Shown: one piece after another, positions 47,901-57,454 of the stretch
Layout: each line of letters begins with the position of its first letter
How positions within the stretch are numbered: the first letter of the stretch is position 1
NCBI GenBank assembly: GCA_944389865.1
Contig: CALXNX010000006.1
Coordinates: forward strand, 1-63,372
Origin: an uncultured Succinivibrionaceae bacterium
Lineage (GTDB): Bacteria > Pseudomonadota > Gammaproteobacteria > Enterobacterales > Succinivibrionaceae
DNA: 63,372 nt
Direction: 5' to 3'
Made by a program: the position numbers and the translations under genes
Notes under the pieces: model-generated
Seen by the model: only the letters and a program-made list of their open reading frames with translations
Told to the model about the DNA's origin: nothing
Database searches by the model: none

Positions 47901-48860
47901 GTCGCGGATCTCACCGCCTGAGCCTGTAGCCGCGCCCGGGAAAGGCGAAATGGCGGTCGGATGATTGTGGGTTTCCACCTTCATTAAGATGGGCAGATCT
48001 TCTGCGTGATAGCTCCACTCTAAGGTCTTTCTATCCGGGAAGAAGCGTCCGGCCTTAGAGCCTTCCATGACTGCGGCATTGTCCTTGTAGGCCGACAGTA
48101 CATAATCCGGAGTTTTTTTGTAGGTATTGCGCACCATGGCAAAGAGCGAGCGCTCCTGATCCTGCCCGTCAATATTCCAGCTGGCGTTGAAGACCTTGTG
48201 GCGGCAGTGCTCAGAGTTCATCTGCGCGAACATGTAGAGCTCAATGTCGGTAGGATCGCGGCCTAAATCGGCAAAGGACTGGTGCAGATAGTCCATTTCA
48301 TCAGCGGAAAGGGCTAAGCCCAAGGAGACATTAGCCTCCTGCAGCGCCTCCCTGCCGCCGGCGGTCAGCGGGATCACCTTGAAGGGGGCCGGCTCCTGCG
48401 CGGCAAACAGCGCAGCGGCGCTGTCAAAGTCCGGCAGCACGGTCTGCATCATGCGATCGTGAATATATGTGGAGATCTTCAGACGCTGCGCCTGCGTGAA
48501 CGGCGCGCCGTCAGCGCTCGTGATGTAATAGGCAATGCCGCGCTCGACGCGGTGAATGGAGGCCAAGCCGCAGTTCTTAGCGATATCGGTGGCTTTGGAA
48601 GCCCACGGCGAAATAGTGCCGATGCGCGGGATCACGAAGAACAGCTCGCCGTCTTCGGCAACTTCAGCTGCCGCAGGGCCGTAGGATAAGATCTTGGTCA
48701 GAACTTCCCGGTCGGCCCCTTCAATCGGAGCCGGGGCGTCAATTAAATGGATGTAGCGCGCCCCGACAGCGGATACCGGCAGGCCGGCCGCCGCAAACTG
48801 AGCACGCAGCTTCTCGATTTTGTAATCAGATAACGCAGAAGAGCCGCGCAAAATTTCCAT
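44964..48860 (-). CDS. purL: Phosphoribosylformylglycinamidine synthase (single-chain)
   Basis: PurL converts FGAR and glutamine to FGAM in purine synthesis. The 1,298 residues match the large gammaproteobacterial form (E. coli 1,295). Order: N-terminal PurS-like domain; synthetase core with [23 protein letters not shown] (cited as [17 protein letters not shown]), [11 protein letters not shown] and [14 protein letters not shown]; and a C-terminal glutaminase with the nucleophile in [11 protein letters not shown] and the triad HPERVMR. I start at ATG 48860 ([18 protein letters not shown]); the longer frame to 48980 adds 40 unrelated residues. No clear PurR box was found upstream. Confidence 0.96.
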   Translation of the reverse strand: MEILRGSSALSDYKIEKLRAQFAAAGLPVSAVGARYIHLIDAPAPIEGADREVLTKILSYGPAAAEVAEDGELFFVIPRIGTISPWASKATDIAKNCGLASIHRVERGIAYYITSADGAPFTQAQRLKISTYIHDRMMQTVLPDFDSAAALFAAQEPAPFKVIPLTAGGREALQEANVSLGLALSADEMDYLHQSFADLGRDPTDIELYMFAQMNSEHCRHKVFNASWNIDGQDQERSLFAMVRNTYKKTPDYVLSAYKDNAAVMEGSKAGRFFPDRKTLEWSYHAEDLPILMKVETHNHPTAISPFPGAATGSGGEIRDEGATGVGSKPKAGICGFTVSNLKIPGAMEPWEHDYGKPGRLASALEIMIEGPLGAASFNNEFGRPNLCGYFRTYEEEVTSFNGTEVRGYHKPIMLAGGWGNIRREHIIKDHIEPGAKLIVLGGPAMDIGLGGGAASSMNSGASSEDLDFASVQRGNPEMQRRCQEVIDACWQLGADNPIMFIHDVGAGGLSNAMPELVADGGVGGRFELRAIPNDEPGMSPLQIWCNESQERYVLAVAADKFAVFENFCRRERAQYAVIGVATEERRVVLHDSYFDNCPIDLPLDVLLGKPPRMHKEVKKAAQHSPELNTSGIQIQEACERVLRLPCVAEKTFLITIGDRSVTGLVARDQMVGPWQVPVADVAVTAASYDSYQGEAGAMGERTPVALLNHAASVRLAVAEAVTNIAAACIGELNRVKLSANWMAANGHPGEDAGLYEAVRTLGMELCPELGITVPVGKDSMSMKTTWQQDGKDHAVTAPLSLIISAFARCADIRRTLTPQLRTDAGSTVLIYVTLGERQNRLGGSALAQVYSQLGSVPADLDHPQRLKGLFDAVQFLNRKDLVLAYHDISDGGLFVTACEMAFAGHTGVTLRMDELGHDDLGVLFAEEPGALLQILAEDQEKVLNILSGHGLASCSFAVGSLNDSDRIIFTRDGRDVVNAPRSHFRTVWASVTHQMQRLRDNPQCADEEHALKGEEDKGLTVKLSFDLNEDPAAPYIAGSIAPKVAILREQGVNSQGEMAAAFNRAGFNCIDVHMSDILSGRVSLKDFKGFAACGGFSYGDVLGAGEGWAKSILFNSRARDEFAAFFERKDTFALGVCNGCQMMSTLKDLIPGAELWPRFVTNRSERFEARFVQLAVCDNKSVLFDGMAGSLIPIAVSHGEGRAEFKDEAHLQAFEAAGLTCARYVDHNGQVTMRYPLNPNGSPDGITALTNTDGRFTIMMPHPERVMRAVANSWHPDDWGEDGPWLRLFRNARKFVG

Positions 48861-49075
48861 AATGTTCTGCCTTGTAACTTGCAAAGAGCGTTGACTGGAA
48901 GAAAACGACAAAAATATCGTTAGATAAGCCCGGTATTTTACGGCAAAACCACCCAGAAATACAGGCTTTGTCCCCTGCACCGGCGGCCAAAATCCGTCCT
49001 TTTTGGGCTATAATCGCAGCGCCTGCCCCCGCAGAGCCTGTGCAGTCAAACAGCTTAATAAAAAAGGATGACCAT

Positions 49076-49213
49076 ATGCAGCGCATGCGCACCCGTTTTC
49101 GCCACAACATTACCTTAGGCCGCATTAAAAGAAGACATAAGCTCACCAGGATTATCCGCAAGCAGCAGCGCCTAAGACGCGGCGTCTTCTTCCTGCAGGA
49201 ACAGCAGAACTAA
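49076..49213 (+). CDS. Very basic 45-residue protein of unknown function
   Basis: This is a small ORF with AAGGATGA 5 bases before its ATG, a good ribosome-binding site. It has 12 Arg, 3 Lys and 2 His against a single Glu, a net charge of roughly +14. It starts MQRMRTRFRHNITLGRIKRR and ends in FFLQEQQN. No family is recognised; the composition suggests nucleic-acid or ribosome contact. It lies between the divergent purL and the sigma-54 promoter of fliS. The frame extends upstream to 48968 without a start as well placed as this one. Confidence 0.55.
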   Translation: MQRMRTRFRHNITLGRIKRRHKLTRIIRKQQRLRRGVFFLQEQQN

Positions 49214-49228
49214 GGCTTTAAGTCAGTA

Positions 49229-49245
49229 TTGGCATACTCTTTGCT
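49229..49245 (+). promoter_or_regulatory. Sigma-54 (RpoN) promoter of fliS
   Basis: TTGGCATA-CTCT-TTGCT matches the -24/-12 consensus YTGGCACG-N4-TTGCW closely, with GG and GC at the required spacing (49231-49232 and 49243-49244). It lies 58 bp before fliS. Sigma-54 control is usual for middle flagellar genes in polarly flagellated gammaproteobacteria. Confidence 0.75.
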
Positions 49246-49302
49246 GGATCACAGCAGTTTAATAAGAGACGGCAGTTTTTTGCCGCTGTCAGGAGAGATG
49301 CC

Positions 49303-49770
49303 ATGTACGGACGCAATTTACGCGCATACCGCAATACCTCAGTTTCAGCCGAAATTGCGGTTGCCGATCCTTATGTGCTGACTAAGATGCTCTATCAGGG
49401 CATTTTCGAGCGCTTAGCGCAGGCTAAAGGCGCAATTATGCGCGGCGATTTGGAGACTAAAGCTAAAAAACTGTCCTCCGCCACCGCCATTATTGAAAAT
49501 CTTAAGAACACCCTTGATTTCAACCGCAATGCGGCCATTGCGCAGAATTTCTCGGATATTTACGACTATATGCTCGAGCGCATTGCCGATGCTGCGGTGC
49601 AGATTGATCCGCACCCCATTGATTTGGCGCTGCAGATCTTTATGCCCATCAAGCAGGCATGGGACAATATCCCGGTCGCAGCGCAGCGCGAGGCGGCAGA
49701 GATCCGCAGTCACGACGCTGATGCCGCCGAGTTCCAGAATACCTCCTCCTTAGCCCGCGGCACCATTTAG
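49303..49770 (+). CDS. fliS: Flagellar export chaperone FliS
   Basis: FliS binds the C-terminus of flagellin and keeps it unpolymerised until export. The 155-residue helical protein has YRNTSVSAEIAVADPYVLTKMLYQGIFERLAQAKGAI (quoted in part: ADPYVLTKMLYQGIFERL) near the N-terminus and ENLKNTLDFN in the middle, both typical. The C-terminal 25 residues are longer than usual. AGGAGAG lies before the ATG. It is followed by a FliT-like gene and a Maf gene. The flagellin gene is not in this window. Confidence 0.9.
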   Translation: MYGRNLRAYRNTSVSAEIAVADPYVLTKMLYQGIFERLAQAKGAIMRGDLETKAKKLSSATAIIENLKNTLDFNRNAAIAQNFSDIYDYMLERIADAAVQIDPHPIDLALQIFMPIKQAWDNIPVAAQREAAEIRSHDADAAEFQNTSSLARGTI

Positions 49771-49877
49771 AAGCTGCAGGACTGCGCCCGCAATTTAGGC
49801 TACACTAAACAGTACTTAATTGCCCTTGCCGCGGGCGCTGCGTTCGCGGTTTATCCAGTGTTTTGTGAGGAGTGCAC

Positions 49878-50216
49878 ATGAGCGATCAAGCAGCTGCGAA
49901 TTTAATCTCACGGCTCACCGCCGCAGAAAATGCGCTGACCGAAGCTTTAGAAAATGAGGATTACGCGCAGGCCGAGGCGCTGAATGATGAGCGCACCGCC
50001 TTAATTCAGGAGTTAGTGCAGATCTTCCATCAGTCTGAGGACGCCCAGCAGAAGCAGGAGCTGCAGAATTTTGCCCGCGCGCTGCAGGCGCATGGGCAGG
50101 AGACTCTGCAGGCGCTGCAGGAGGAGCGCGATAAAGCGCGCGAGGAATTAATCAAGCTGCGCCGCAGTCAAAGCGGCCGCAGTGTCTATCAGCAGGTCAG
50201 AAAAACCCGCGGTTAA
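49878..50216 (+). CDS. FliT-like flagellar coiled-coil protein
   Basis: The 112 residues are almost wholly helical and charged (SDQAAANLISRLTAAENAL, NEDYAQAEALNDERTALIQEL). The size, the position after fliS and the helical pattern resemble FliT/FlaI-type flagellar chaperones, but sequence identity to a defined family cannot be shown by eye. The ATG at 49878 has GAGGAG upstream; a GTG two codons earlier is an alternative. Its end is 36 bp from the Maf gene. Confidence 0.55.
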   Translation: MSDQAAANLISRLTAAENALTEALENEDYAQAEALNDERTALIQELVQIFHQSEDAQQKQELQNFARALQAHGQETLQALQEERDKAREELIKLRRSQSGRSVYQQVRKTRG

Positions 50217-50252
50217 ATAAAAGCACCAAGGTCTTAATCAGGGGAGGCGAAT

Positions 50253-52718
50253 ATGGAACATGCGGAGCTGCAGTCCATCGAACAGGAACTGCCGCAGTTA
50301 AACGTCAAAGATCTCAGCGACATCAAGGATTTAGTTGAGCTGCAGGCGCAAATGTCCGATGAGCTCATTGCCCGCTTTGCCCGCAATATTGAGGCCTTTA
50401 AGCGCTATATGCCGCAAATCGGCGAGTTTTACGAGCATTATCAGCCCAAGCGCACCATGGAGTTTTTCTGTGCGCCCGGCGGCGCGCCGAATCTCCTGTG
50501 GGTCGATGAAAATAAGGTGTTCTACCGTACCTTAGACCCCAAGGAGCTGTGCCGCCGCCAGGTCGAGCTGCTGCTGCGCAGTCAGCGCTTCTATCAGGTG
50601 CGCTATGATAACGAATACGATCCCTTTGGGCAGATCCATCACCGCTATATGAATGAGGCGGTCAATGTCCTCAAGGACTACAAGGTCAAGGACGGCACCC
50701 CGCTGCTCTCCGGCTCCGTGCCCTGCTGCATGATGTTCGGCTGCGGCTTGGGCTATGTTCTGGAGCATCTGTACTCGCGTATTGAGATCGCCAATTTAAT
50801 CTTAATTGAGCCGGATACCGACGTGTTCTTTGCCTCGCTGCATACCTTCGACTGGGCTCCGCTTTTGGATTTTCTCCATGAACAGAACTGCGCCCTGTGT
50901 CTGCTCCTTGGGGCTGACACCAAGACCGTGATGGATGACCTGACGCTCTTTTACAACAAGCACGGCAAATTCATCTCGGGCTATCTGTGGAACTTCATTC
51001 ACTACCACTCCCCGGAAATTGACGCCATCGCGCAGCTGGTCATCAAGGATTACTCCCGCAATTATTCAGCCTTGGGCTTCTTTGATGATCACATGTTCGG
51101 CGTCTCGCACGGCGTGCACCTCCTGACCGAGCAGAAGGCCAATTTAGCCCGCTCCGATGTCCAATTGCCTGAAAAGATGCGCGAGGACATCCCGGTCTTT
51201 GTGGTGGGCAACGGCCCGTCCTTAACCCAGGATCTGCCTTTCCTGCGCCGCTGTCAGGACAAGGCCTTAATCCTCGCCTGCGGCACCGCGGTGGAAACTT
51301 TATACAACGCCGGCATTCAGGCGGACTTCTACGCGGCCACCGAGCGCGTGCCGATGCTGCGCAATACCCTGCTCTATCTGCCCGATCAGCATTATCTGGA
51401 CGACGTGATGCTGTTATCCAGCGACGTCATTCACCCCTCCACCGTATCGGTCTTCAAGCACAGCTTTATCTTCAGCAAGGCCGATGAGCCCTTCTTCTGG
51501 CTTCTGCTCCAGCATCATGCCGCAGCGGCCAAGCGCTGGCGGCCGATTGTGCTGATGAACCCCCTGGTGGGCAATCTGGGACTCTCTTCCGCCCTGAACC
51601 TTGGGTTTAAGAAGCTGTACCTATTCGGCCTCGATAACGGACGCAAGCTCGGCACGCAGGCCTATCACCCGGAACTGTCCGGCATCTATCAGGAGATCTT
51701 CAGGCAGTGGCTGACCCGGGTCGAGCAGTATACCGCCAAGCTCAAGGCCTTAGATCCATCCGTGCCGGATATGCCTAAATTGGAGGATGCGCCAACTGAT
51801 CCGTCCGGACGCAGATTGAATGAAGAGGAGCGCACAGAGCGCTACGAGCGCTATATTGAGAATCTGCTCAATTTTTATAAAGCCTGCAATGTCCACATCC
51901 GCAGACTCAAGGAAAACGGCCATCCGGAGCTCAACCTCTACAGCGAGCGCAAGCCCATTCCGCCGACGGAGGTCAAGCCCGGCAACTTCGGCGGTGAAGT
52001 GCACTGCAACGGCATGTACAAGCTCTCCAAACTCTACATGGAGCTCATTATCGAGTTCTATAAGAATGAGCAGGTCATCAACTGCAGCGACGGTGTCAAG
52101 CTCGATCACACCACTCCGATGCACAGCGAGGAGCTGGCTGAAACCTTCGCCAATCTGCCCAATGTAGATAAAGCTGCGGTGAAGCGGTATTTAGAGGAGG
52201 AGATGACCTTCAGGATCCCGCTGACGCACAAAGAGTTCAAGTCCTACTGCGATCCGGAGATCTTCAGCCACTACATCGACAAGCTCATGGCCACCTTTGA
52301 CGAGCGTCCAAAGACGCGCATGGAGTACATGCAGCGCCTGGAAAGCCACGCCGAGGCAGTCAACGAAATCGGATGGCACATCAGCCCGTTCCTGACCTTG
52401 ATGATCGACGGCTCGATGAATACCTTCTTTATCCTGATCCTGAGCGCGCTCTTTAAAAGCGCCGATGAAGAGCAGGGAATGACCATTGCCAATAAGATCG
52501 TGGATATTTACTTAAACTTCCTGTCCGACGCCAAAAAGCTTTTCCCGTACCTGCCGGATTACTGCATCGGAGAGCATCAGAAATACACCAATTTCAAGGT
52601 AGGATTTGATCATCCGGGCTCCCCGGCGCCTGACTGCCCGCACATCCGCGAGGTCATCACGGACGAAGTGCTGGCGCGCAAAAAGAAGGGCGAGCCCTTC
52701 ATCAAGCGCTATGTATAA
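50253..52718 (+). CDS. maf: Motility accessory factor (Maf-type, DUF115) glycosyltransferase
   Basis: This 821-residue cytoplasmic protein of the Maf family transfers nonulosonic acids (pseudaminic or legionaminic) to flagellin. The central DUF115 domain shows VFVVGNGPSLTQDLPFL, LACGTAVETLYNAGI, and DFYAATERVPM (about residues 313-375). An N-terminal region has LLWVDENKVFYRTLDPKE and FGCGLGYVLEHLY. Its place after fliS and fliT fits flagellar glycosylation. The genes making the sugar are not in this window. Length is within the family range. Confidence 0.82.
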   Translation: MEHAELQSIEQELPQLNVKDLSDIKDLVELQAQMSDELIARFARNIEAFKRYMPQIGEFYEHYQPKRTMEFFCAPGGAPNLLWVDENKVFYRTLDPKELCRRQVELLLRSQRFYQVRYDNEYDPFGQIHHRYMNEAVNVLKDYKVKDGTPLLSGSVPCCMMFGCGLGYVLEHLYSRIEIANLILIEPDTDVFFASLHTFDWAPLLDFLHEQNCALCLLLGADTKTVMDDLTLFYNKHGKFISGYLWNFIHYHSPEIDAIAQLVIKDYSRNYSALGFFDDHMFGVSHGVHLLTEQKANLARSDVQLPEKMREDIPVFVVGNGPSLTQDLPFLRRCQDKALILACGTAVETLYNAGIQADFYAATERVPMLRNTLLYLPDQHYLDDVMLLSSDVIHPSTVSVFKHSFIFSKADEPFFWLLLQHHAAAAKRWRPIVLMNPLVGNLGLSSALNLGFKKLYLFGLDNGRKLGTQAYHPELSGIYQEIFRQWLTRVEQYTAKLKALDPSVPDMPKLEDAPTDPSGRRLNEEERTERYERYIENLLNFYKACNVHIRRLKENGHPELNLYSERKPIPPTEVKPGNFGGEVHCNGMYKLSKLYMELIIEFYKNEQVINCSDGVKLDHTTPMHSEELAETFANLPNVDKAAVKRYLEEEMTFRIPLTHKEFKSYCDPEIFSHYIDKLMATFDERPKTRMEYMQRLESHAEAVNEIGWHISPFLTLMIDGSMNTFFILILSALFKSADEEQGMTIANKIVDIYLNFLSDAKKLFPYLPDYCIGEHQKYTNFKVGFDHPGSPAPDCPHIREVITDEVLARKKKGEPFIKRYV

Positions 52719-52760
52719 GCGGCCTTAAACTGGGCTTGAGTTCGCCTGCGATAAAACGGT

Positions 52761-52777
52761 GCAGGCGATCCGCCTGC
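52761..52777. terminator. Hairpin between maf and the AAA-ATPase gene
   Basis: Perfect arms GCAGGCG / CGCCTGC with loop ATC lie between the convergent genes. No T-run follows, so its role as a terminator is uncertain. Confidence 0.4.
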
Positions 52778-52857
52778 TGTACTGCGGATGTGCCCTGAAT
52801 ACTCTCAGCGGCTCAGCAGGAACCTGTCCTGATCCTGATTACCTGCAAAGCCGGTCC

Positions 52858-54543
52858 TTATACAGGTTCTAAAAGCGCCAGTTCCCGCACCGGCGCAGCT
52901 TTCCCCTGTTTTGCTCTCTCTTTTACGATTACGGCCGCCAGCGGAACCACCTTCTGTATGGCCAGCCGCAGACAATATTTGCGGGATTTTATCTGATCTG
53001 CAGCCTCTTTAAGCTTAACCTCTGCTTTTGCCGGATCATCCGTCACCTTAAACTCAAAAACAAACAGAGTATCGTCAGTTGACAGGCAGAGGTCACAGCG
53101 CCCGGAGGCGGTTGAGTATTCTGAATAGGCATCAAAATCCATCAAGACTAAAAATGCCTTGATTACATCGCGGAAGGCGGCTTCATTAAAACTCAGAAAA
53201 GCCTCAGGAGTAAACTCATTGAGATATCGATTAATGATCTGCCGCAGCTGCTGATAGTCCTTCTGTGCAAGCGCCTGTCTTATTGAGAGCAGATAGACCG
53301 CGCGCAGAGCCGTTCGCGGCTTCTGCGTCAATTTGTGCAGAATAATGCCGGCATAAGCCTGTTTTACCTCCAAATTAGGAATACCGATCTTTACAATACC
53401 GCAGCAGGCTTCTTTAATGGTCAGATAGCCTGCCTGATACATGATCGCCATCAGCGGGTAATCCTGCTTTTGAATGTCGGTAAGTACCGGCGATAATTCA
53501 TCAATATCTGCAGTGCGCCTGAAGTCCAGATTTAGAAAAGCCTGCACATTAGTTTCATTCAGGCGGCGCTCTATATAGTTATCAAGAAAATTGACCAATA
53601 AGGCAGGAGCGGCCCCGCCTGTTTCCAGCCAGTAGCTCTTGAATTCTCTGCCGGGATATTTCAGAAACTTTAGTATAGACCAAGGGTTATAGACTTCATA
53701 TTGATGATCTTCATCAAAGCTGTAGCCGTCGTAATGTTCCTGAAGCTTCTTCAGAATAAGTTCACGGTCATATTTTGCGGTTTGGTATTTCCGGTTCAGG
53801 ACATCCGCCGCGTAGTCGAGGTAATCTTTAAAGCAGTGCTCCAGCTCCTGCTGTGTATAGCCGGTAATAGCGCCGTAGAGCGGATTGGAACTGATGTCGT
53901 CCAAATTGTTAAAGGCTGAAAAAATGCTGACTTCAGAAAAGCGGGTAACGCCGGTGATGAAGATAAAGCGGAACTTTTCAATATTAGTTTTTAGTGTCAG
54001 GAAAAAAGCAGAGAGGATCTTTCTTCTGCGCTCAAATTCTATCGGATCATTCATGACCTGCGTCAGCGGCGCATCGTATTCATCCACCAGCAGCACCAGT
54101 TCCTGATCGGCAAAGGAGCCTGCAGCATCTTCAAAAGCTTCAACCACGTCAAGCTCTGGATTTAACGTGAAGCCGTGCTCTTTAAACGCCTTGTAGACGC
54201 GGTAACGCAGGGCCTGCGCAAAGGTTTTGCCTTCAATCGGATCTTTAGCCGGCGAGAAGTCAAAACGCAGCACTTTATAGGTTTTAGGATCATGCCAGAG
54301 CTGCTGCTTATCTATCTTCAGACCCTTAAAGCTGCCAAGGCCGTGGGCAAAAAGCTCATGAAAAGTATTGACCAAGGTAGATTTGCCGAAACGACGGGGG
54401 CGGGATAAAAACACGGGACCATTGGAGCCGGCAATTTCGCCTGCCAAATCGGTTTTATCTACATATATCTTGTCCTGCGCAATCATCTGAGCGAATGAGG
54501 TAACGCTCAAAGGCAGCCTGTTAAGATCGGGATTGCGGCTCAT
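52858..54543 (-). CDS. AAA-ATPase-like / PD-(D/E)XK nuclease-domain protein (DUF1703)
   Basis: The 561 residues start with PLSVTSFAQMIAQDKIYVDKT and a Walker A-like SRPRRFGKSTLVNTF (about 46-60), then Walker B LVLLVDEYDAPLT (about 148). The C-terminus has GRCDLCL...DDTLFVFEFKV, the D and ExK of a PD-(D/E)XK nuclease fold. This family is expanded in gut bacteria and has no established role; a defence or mobile-element link is often suspected. GGAG precedes the ATG. It stands alone between flagellar and sugar-transport genes. Confidence 0.85.
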   Translation of the reverse strand: MSRNPDLNRLPLSVTSFAQMIAQDKIYVDKTDLAGEIAGSNGPVFLSRPRRFGKSTLVNTFHELFAHGLGSFKGLKIDKQQLWHDPKTYKVLRFDFSPAKDPIEGKTFAQALRYRVYKAFKEHGFTLNPELDVVEAFEDAAGSFADQELVLLVDEYDAPLTQVMNDPIEFERRRKILSAFFLTLKTNIEKFRFIFITGVTRFSEVSIFSAFNNLDDISSNPLYGAITGYTQQELEHCFKDYLDYAADVLNRKYQTAKYDRELILKKLQEHYDGYSFDEDHQYEVYNPWSILKFLKYPGREFKSYWLETGGAAPALLVNFLDNYIERRLNETNVQAFLNLDFRRTADIDELSPVLTDIQKQDYPLMAIMYQAGYLTIKEACCGIVKIGIPNLEVKQAYAGIILHKLTQKPRTALRAVYLLSIRQALAQKDYQQLRQIINRYLNEFTPEAFLSFNEAAFRDVIKAFLVLMDFDAYSEYSTASGRCDLCLSTDDTLFVFEFKVTDDPAKAEVKLKEAADQIKSRKYCLRLAIQKVVPLAAVIVKERAKQGKAAPVRELALLEPV

Positions 54544-55017
54544 AGTTCGCGCTCCTTGACGGTCGTGACAGCGTTTTGCTGTTTCTTTATTGTACTAATC
54601 TTTAAGGCAAATGGCGCTGCCGCGATGTCTTTTAGAAAAAGAAGTTAAGCTTTATCTCCTGCCCATGATCTGAAGGTCATGGATTTGCCCGGTATGAATT
54701 TCACATCAATGAAAATGCGGTCGAAATACCGCCTGCTCCGTGAAACTGCGCTGCTCTTCTATGCGTGATTTTGTATTCCTATCCTGACAAAAGGCTGCAG
54801 CTGCACCTGCTGCGCCCGCGGCAATTATTCCGGGCATCCCCCATAGGCTCAGTCTGCGAGCAGCCAATCCGCCTGCAGTGACCGTTCTGCACCCGCACCG
54901 GGGCAAACGGTCATGTATCATTCCCCGCTCCCGGTTCCATGTGACCAGGTTCACAATTCAGCGCCGGCAATTGCTTTAACTTACATTAGAAATCAAATTG
55001 TTAGTAAATGAGGATTC
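54544..55017. other. Divergent intergenic region before the sugar ABC operon
   Basis: No supported gene is present. An 82-residue ORF on the minus strand (54706-54954) has no family match and no ribosome-binding site and is judged spurious. The AT-rich stretch 54965-55010 directly before the regulator gene is the likely operon promoter, but no confident hexamers were picked. Confidence 0.4.
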
Positions 55018-55794
55018 ATGTCGGAGTTCAGCAGCCTTGCGCGCAAAGAGAGATTTGCCCGGATCATCGCCCTGGTAAACCAGCAGGGAACGGTGGAGGT
55101 TGAGAGCCTGGCGAGCCTCTTTTCGTGTTCAGTTGAAACTATCCGCCGCGACTTAAGGTATTTGGAGGCACACGGCAGATTAGTGCGCATTTACGGCGGC
55201 GCCTCTACGGTGCAGGCCACGGACATAGGCAAAAGCTTTGACAAGCGCCGCGATGAGCATGTGAAGGCCAAAGAGATCATGGCCTTCAAAGCCTCCAGCA
55301 TGATTTCGCCGGGGCTGACGATTTTCCTTGACAGCAGCTCCACCTGCTACTACTTAGCGCGGGCACTGCCTGATGTAGATCTCAATATCGTAACCAACTC
55401 CATGCGGATCCTGAATCTGCTCAAGAGCAATCCGCGCTACGTGCTGATCGGCACCGGCGGCCAAATTGATGACAAGCACGAGGACTTCATCTTAGCCCCC
55501 GACGTCAGGCTGAGCTTATTGGATCACTACGAGATTGATTTGTGCTTTATCTCCTGCACCGGACTCGATCTGTTAAGCGGGCTGTATGAAATGAATGCAG
55601 GATTGGCGCAAATGAAGGCGCTGCTTGTAAAGAGCTCCGTGCATACCGTACTGCTGGCCGACTCCAGCAAGTTTGACAAGAAAACTCCGTTTTTTATCGG
55701 CCCCATGCGGCTTATCGACTACGCCATTGATGACGGCGACATGAAAAACCATCACCGGCAGAAACTGCATGAGCTCGATATCAACATCATCTGA
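55018..55794 (+). CDS. DeoR-family regulator of the sugar ABC operon
   Basis: The N-terminal winged helix (about 8-64) has SLARKERFARIIALVNQQG and SCSVETIRRDLRYLE. The sensor domain has FLDSSSTCYYLARAL, NIVTNSMRILNLL and LLADSSKFD. It is 258 residues, a standard length. GAGG lies 7 bases before the ATG. It is the first gene of an operon with the ABC transporter and is expected to sense the phosphorylated sugar and control the operon; this is inferred from family and position. Confidence 0.88.
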   Translation: MSEFSSLARKERFARIIALVNQQGTVEVESLASLFSCSVETIRRDLRYLEAHGRLVRIYGGASTVQATDIGKSFDKRRDEHVKAKEIMAFKASSMISPGLTIFLDSSSTCYYLARALPDVDLNIVTNSMRILNLLKSNPRYVLIGTGGQIDDKHEDFILAPDVRLSLLDHYEIDLCFISCTGLDLLSGLYEMNAGLAQMKALLVKSSVHTVLLADSSKFDKKTPFFIGPMRLIDYAIDDGDMKNHHRQKLHELDINII

Positions 55795-55810
55795 ACTTAA
55801 GGAAGTGTCC

Positions 55811-57454
55811 ATGGAAGAGTACGCTGCAACACAGCTTAGAGCTGAACCGCATAAAGGCGATCCGCAAGGGCTGCCGCTGATGGTAGAAGCCATCGACATC
55901 ACCAAAACCTTTGGGGATTTCAAAGCCCTCGACAACATTAATCTGATGTTTAAGGGCGGCGAGATCCATTGCCTGGCCGGGGAAAACGGCAGCGGCAAGT
56001 CCACCCTGGTGAAGGTGATCTCGGGCATCTATACACCGGACAAGGGCACGATTGTGGTCAACGGCCGCAATTACAGTTCCATCACACCGGTGCAGTCCAT
56101 GCATGAAGGCATTCAGGTCATCTATCAGGATCTTTCCTTATTTGAGCACATGAGCGTGGCCGAGAATATTGCCATCGGCAAACTGCGCGAAACCAATCAG
56201 CGCTTAGTCAATTGGCCGCAGATTTATGAAATTGCCGCAGAGCAGCTGAGCCGCATCGGCGTAAATCTTGATTTGCGCCAGGAGCTGCGCGAGGCTTCCA
56301 TCAGCACCAAGCAGCTGACGGCCATCTGCCGCGCTCTGGCCATGGATGCCAAGGTGCTGTTCATGGACGAGCCTACCACCGCCTTGACCAGCCGCGAGGT
56401 GGATCGCCTGCTGGCGGTGATGTCAGAGCTCAAAAAGAGCGGACTGGCCATCATCTTCATCAGTCATAAGCTCGACGAAGTCTTCCGTATTTCCGATGTG
56501 GTGACGGTCTTTCGCGACGGCCGCAAAATCGGCGACTTCCCCAGCCGCGATTTAAATCAGCGCCGCCTGTCCTACTACATGACCGGCCGCGAAATCTCCT
56601 ACCCCAAATATCAAAGAACCAGCCCGGATGAACCGAGCTTTATCGAGCTCAAAGATCTGTGCAAAAAAGGCATGTATGAAAACATCAGCCTCAAGCTGCG
56701 CAAGGGCGACATTACCGGATGCATCGGCCTGTTAGGTTCCGGCCGCACGGAGCTGGCGCTGTCCTTATTCGGGCTGAATCGTCCTGACAGCGGGCAGATC
56801 TTAATTGACGGCAAAGAGGTGAGCATCAGCTCGCCGACGACAGCCATGGATCACGGCATTGCCCTCCTGCCTGAAGATCGTGCCGTGCAGGGCCTGTTCT
56901 TAGAGCGCTCCATTGCCGTCAACACCACCGCAGCCGTCATTAAGCAGCTGTGCAGCAGTATTTTAGGCTTCTTTGACTTTAAGAAAGAACGCAGCGCGGC
57001 CGTGGACAGCATCAAGCGCCTGAAGATCAAAACCACCTCCGAGGACAAGCTGTCAGGCGAGCTGTCAGGCGGCAATCAGCAGAAGGTAGTGCTGGCCAAA
57101 TGGCTTTTGACCAAGCCCCGCCTCTTTATCATGGACAACCCGACGGTGGGTATTGATATCGGATCAAAGTCTGAGATCTACGAAATTGCGCAGCAGCTGG
57201 CGCATCAGGGGATGGCCATCCTGCTGCTGTCCGACGAGCTCGAGGAGCTTACTTCAAACTGCAATCGCATTGCGGTGTTCTACCACGGGCGCATCATTAA
57301 GCTCCTTGAAGAGGATGAGCTTAAAGATCCGCATACAGCCGTTTTTATCAATGCCGCGATTGCCTCCGGCGATATCGCAAAAGCGCAGGCCGCAGCGAAA
57401 GCTGCCCGCGCCGGCGCTGCCGTTCAGACCTCTGCTGCAAAGGAGGGTAAGTAA
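55811..57454 (+). CDS. Sugar ABC transporter ATPase, RbsA type (two ABC domains)
   Basis: The 547 residues hold two ABC modules. Domain 1 has Walker A GENGSGKSTLVKVISG (about 69), a weak signature (SISTKQLTAICRAL) and VLFMDEPTTALTSREV. Domain 2 has the usual degenerate Walker A GLLGSGRTELALSLFG, signature LSGGNQQKVVLAKWL and LFIMDNPTVGIDIGSKSEIY. This is the RbsA/AraG/XylG arrangement. I start at ATG 55811 with AAGGAAG upstream; the longer frame would overlap the regulator gene. The stop overlaps the first permease start by one base. Confidence 0.92.
   Translation: MEEYAATQLRAEPHKGDPQGLPLMVEAIDITKTFGDFKALDNINLMFKGGEIHCLAGENGSGKSTLVKVISGIYTPDKGTIVVNGRNYSSITPVQSMHEGIQVIYQDLSLFEHMSVAENIAIGKLRETNQRLVNWPQIYEIAAEQLSRIGVNLDLRQELREASISTKQLTAICRALAMDAKVLFMDEPTTALTSREVDRLLAVMSELKKSGLAIIFISHKLDEVFRISDVVTVFRDGRKIGDFPSRDLNQRRLSYYMTGREISYPKYQRTSPDEPSFIELKDLCKKGMYENISLKLRKGDITGCIGLLGSGRTELALSLFGLNRPDSGQILIDGKEVSISSPTTAMDHGIALLPEDRAVQGLFLERSIAVNTTAAVIKQLCSSILGFFDFKKERSAAVDSIKRLKIKTTSEDKLSGELSGGNQQKVVLAKWLLTKPRLFIMDNPTVGIDIGSKSEIYEIAQQLAHQGMAILLLSDELEELTSNCNRIAVFYHGRIIKLLEEDELKDPHTAVFINAAIASGDIAKAQAAAKAARAGAAVQTSAAKEGK

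Noticed and set aside
48861..48980. N-terminal extension of PurL
   Set aside because: The 40 extra residues are hydrophobic and unrelated; the start at 48860 gives the known PurL N-terminus and length.
54706..54954. 82-residue minus-strand ORF
   Set aside because: It has no ribosome-binding site, family resemblance or neighbour support.
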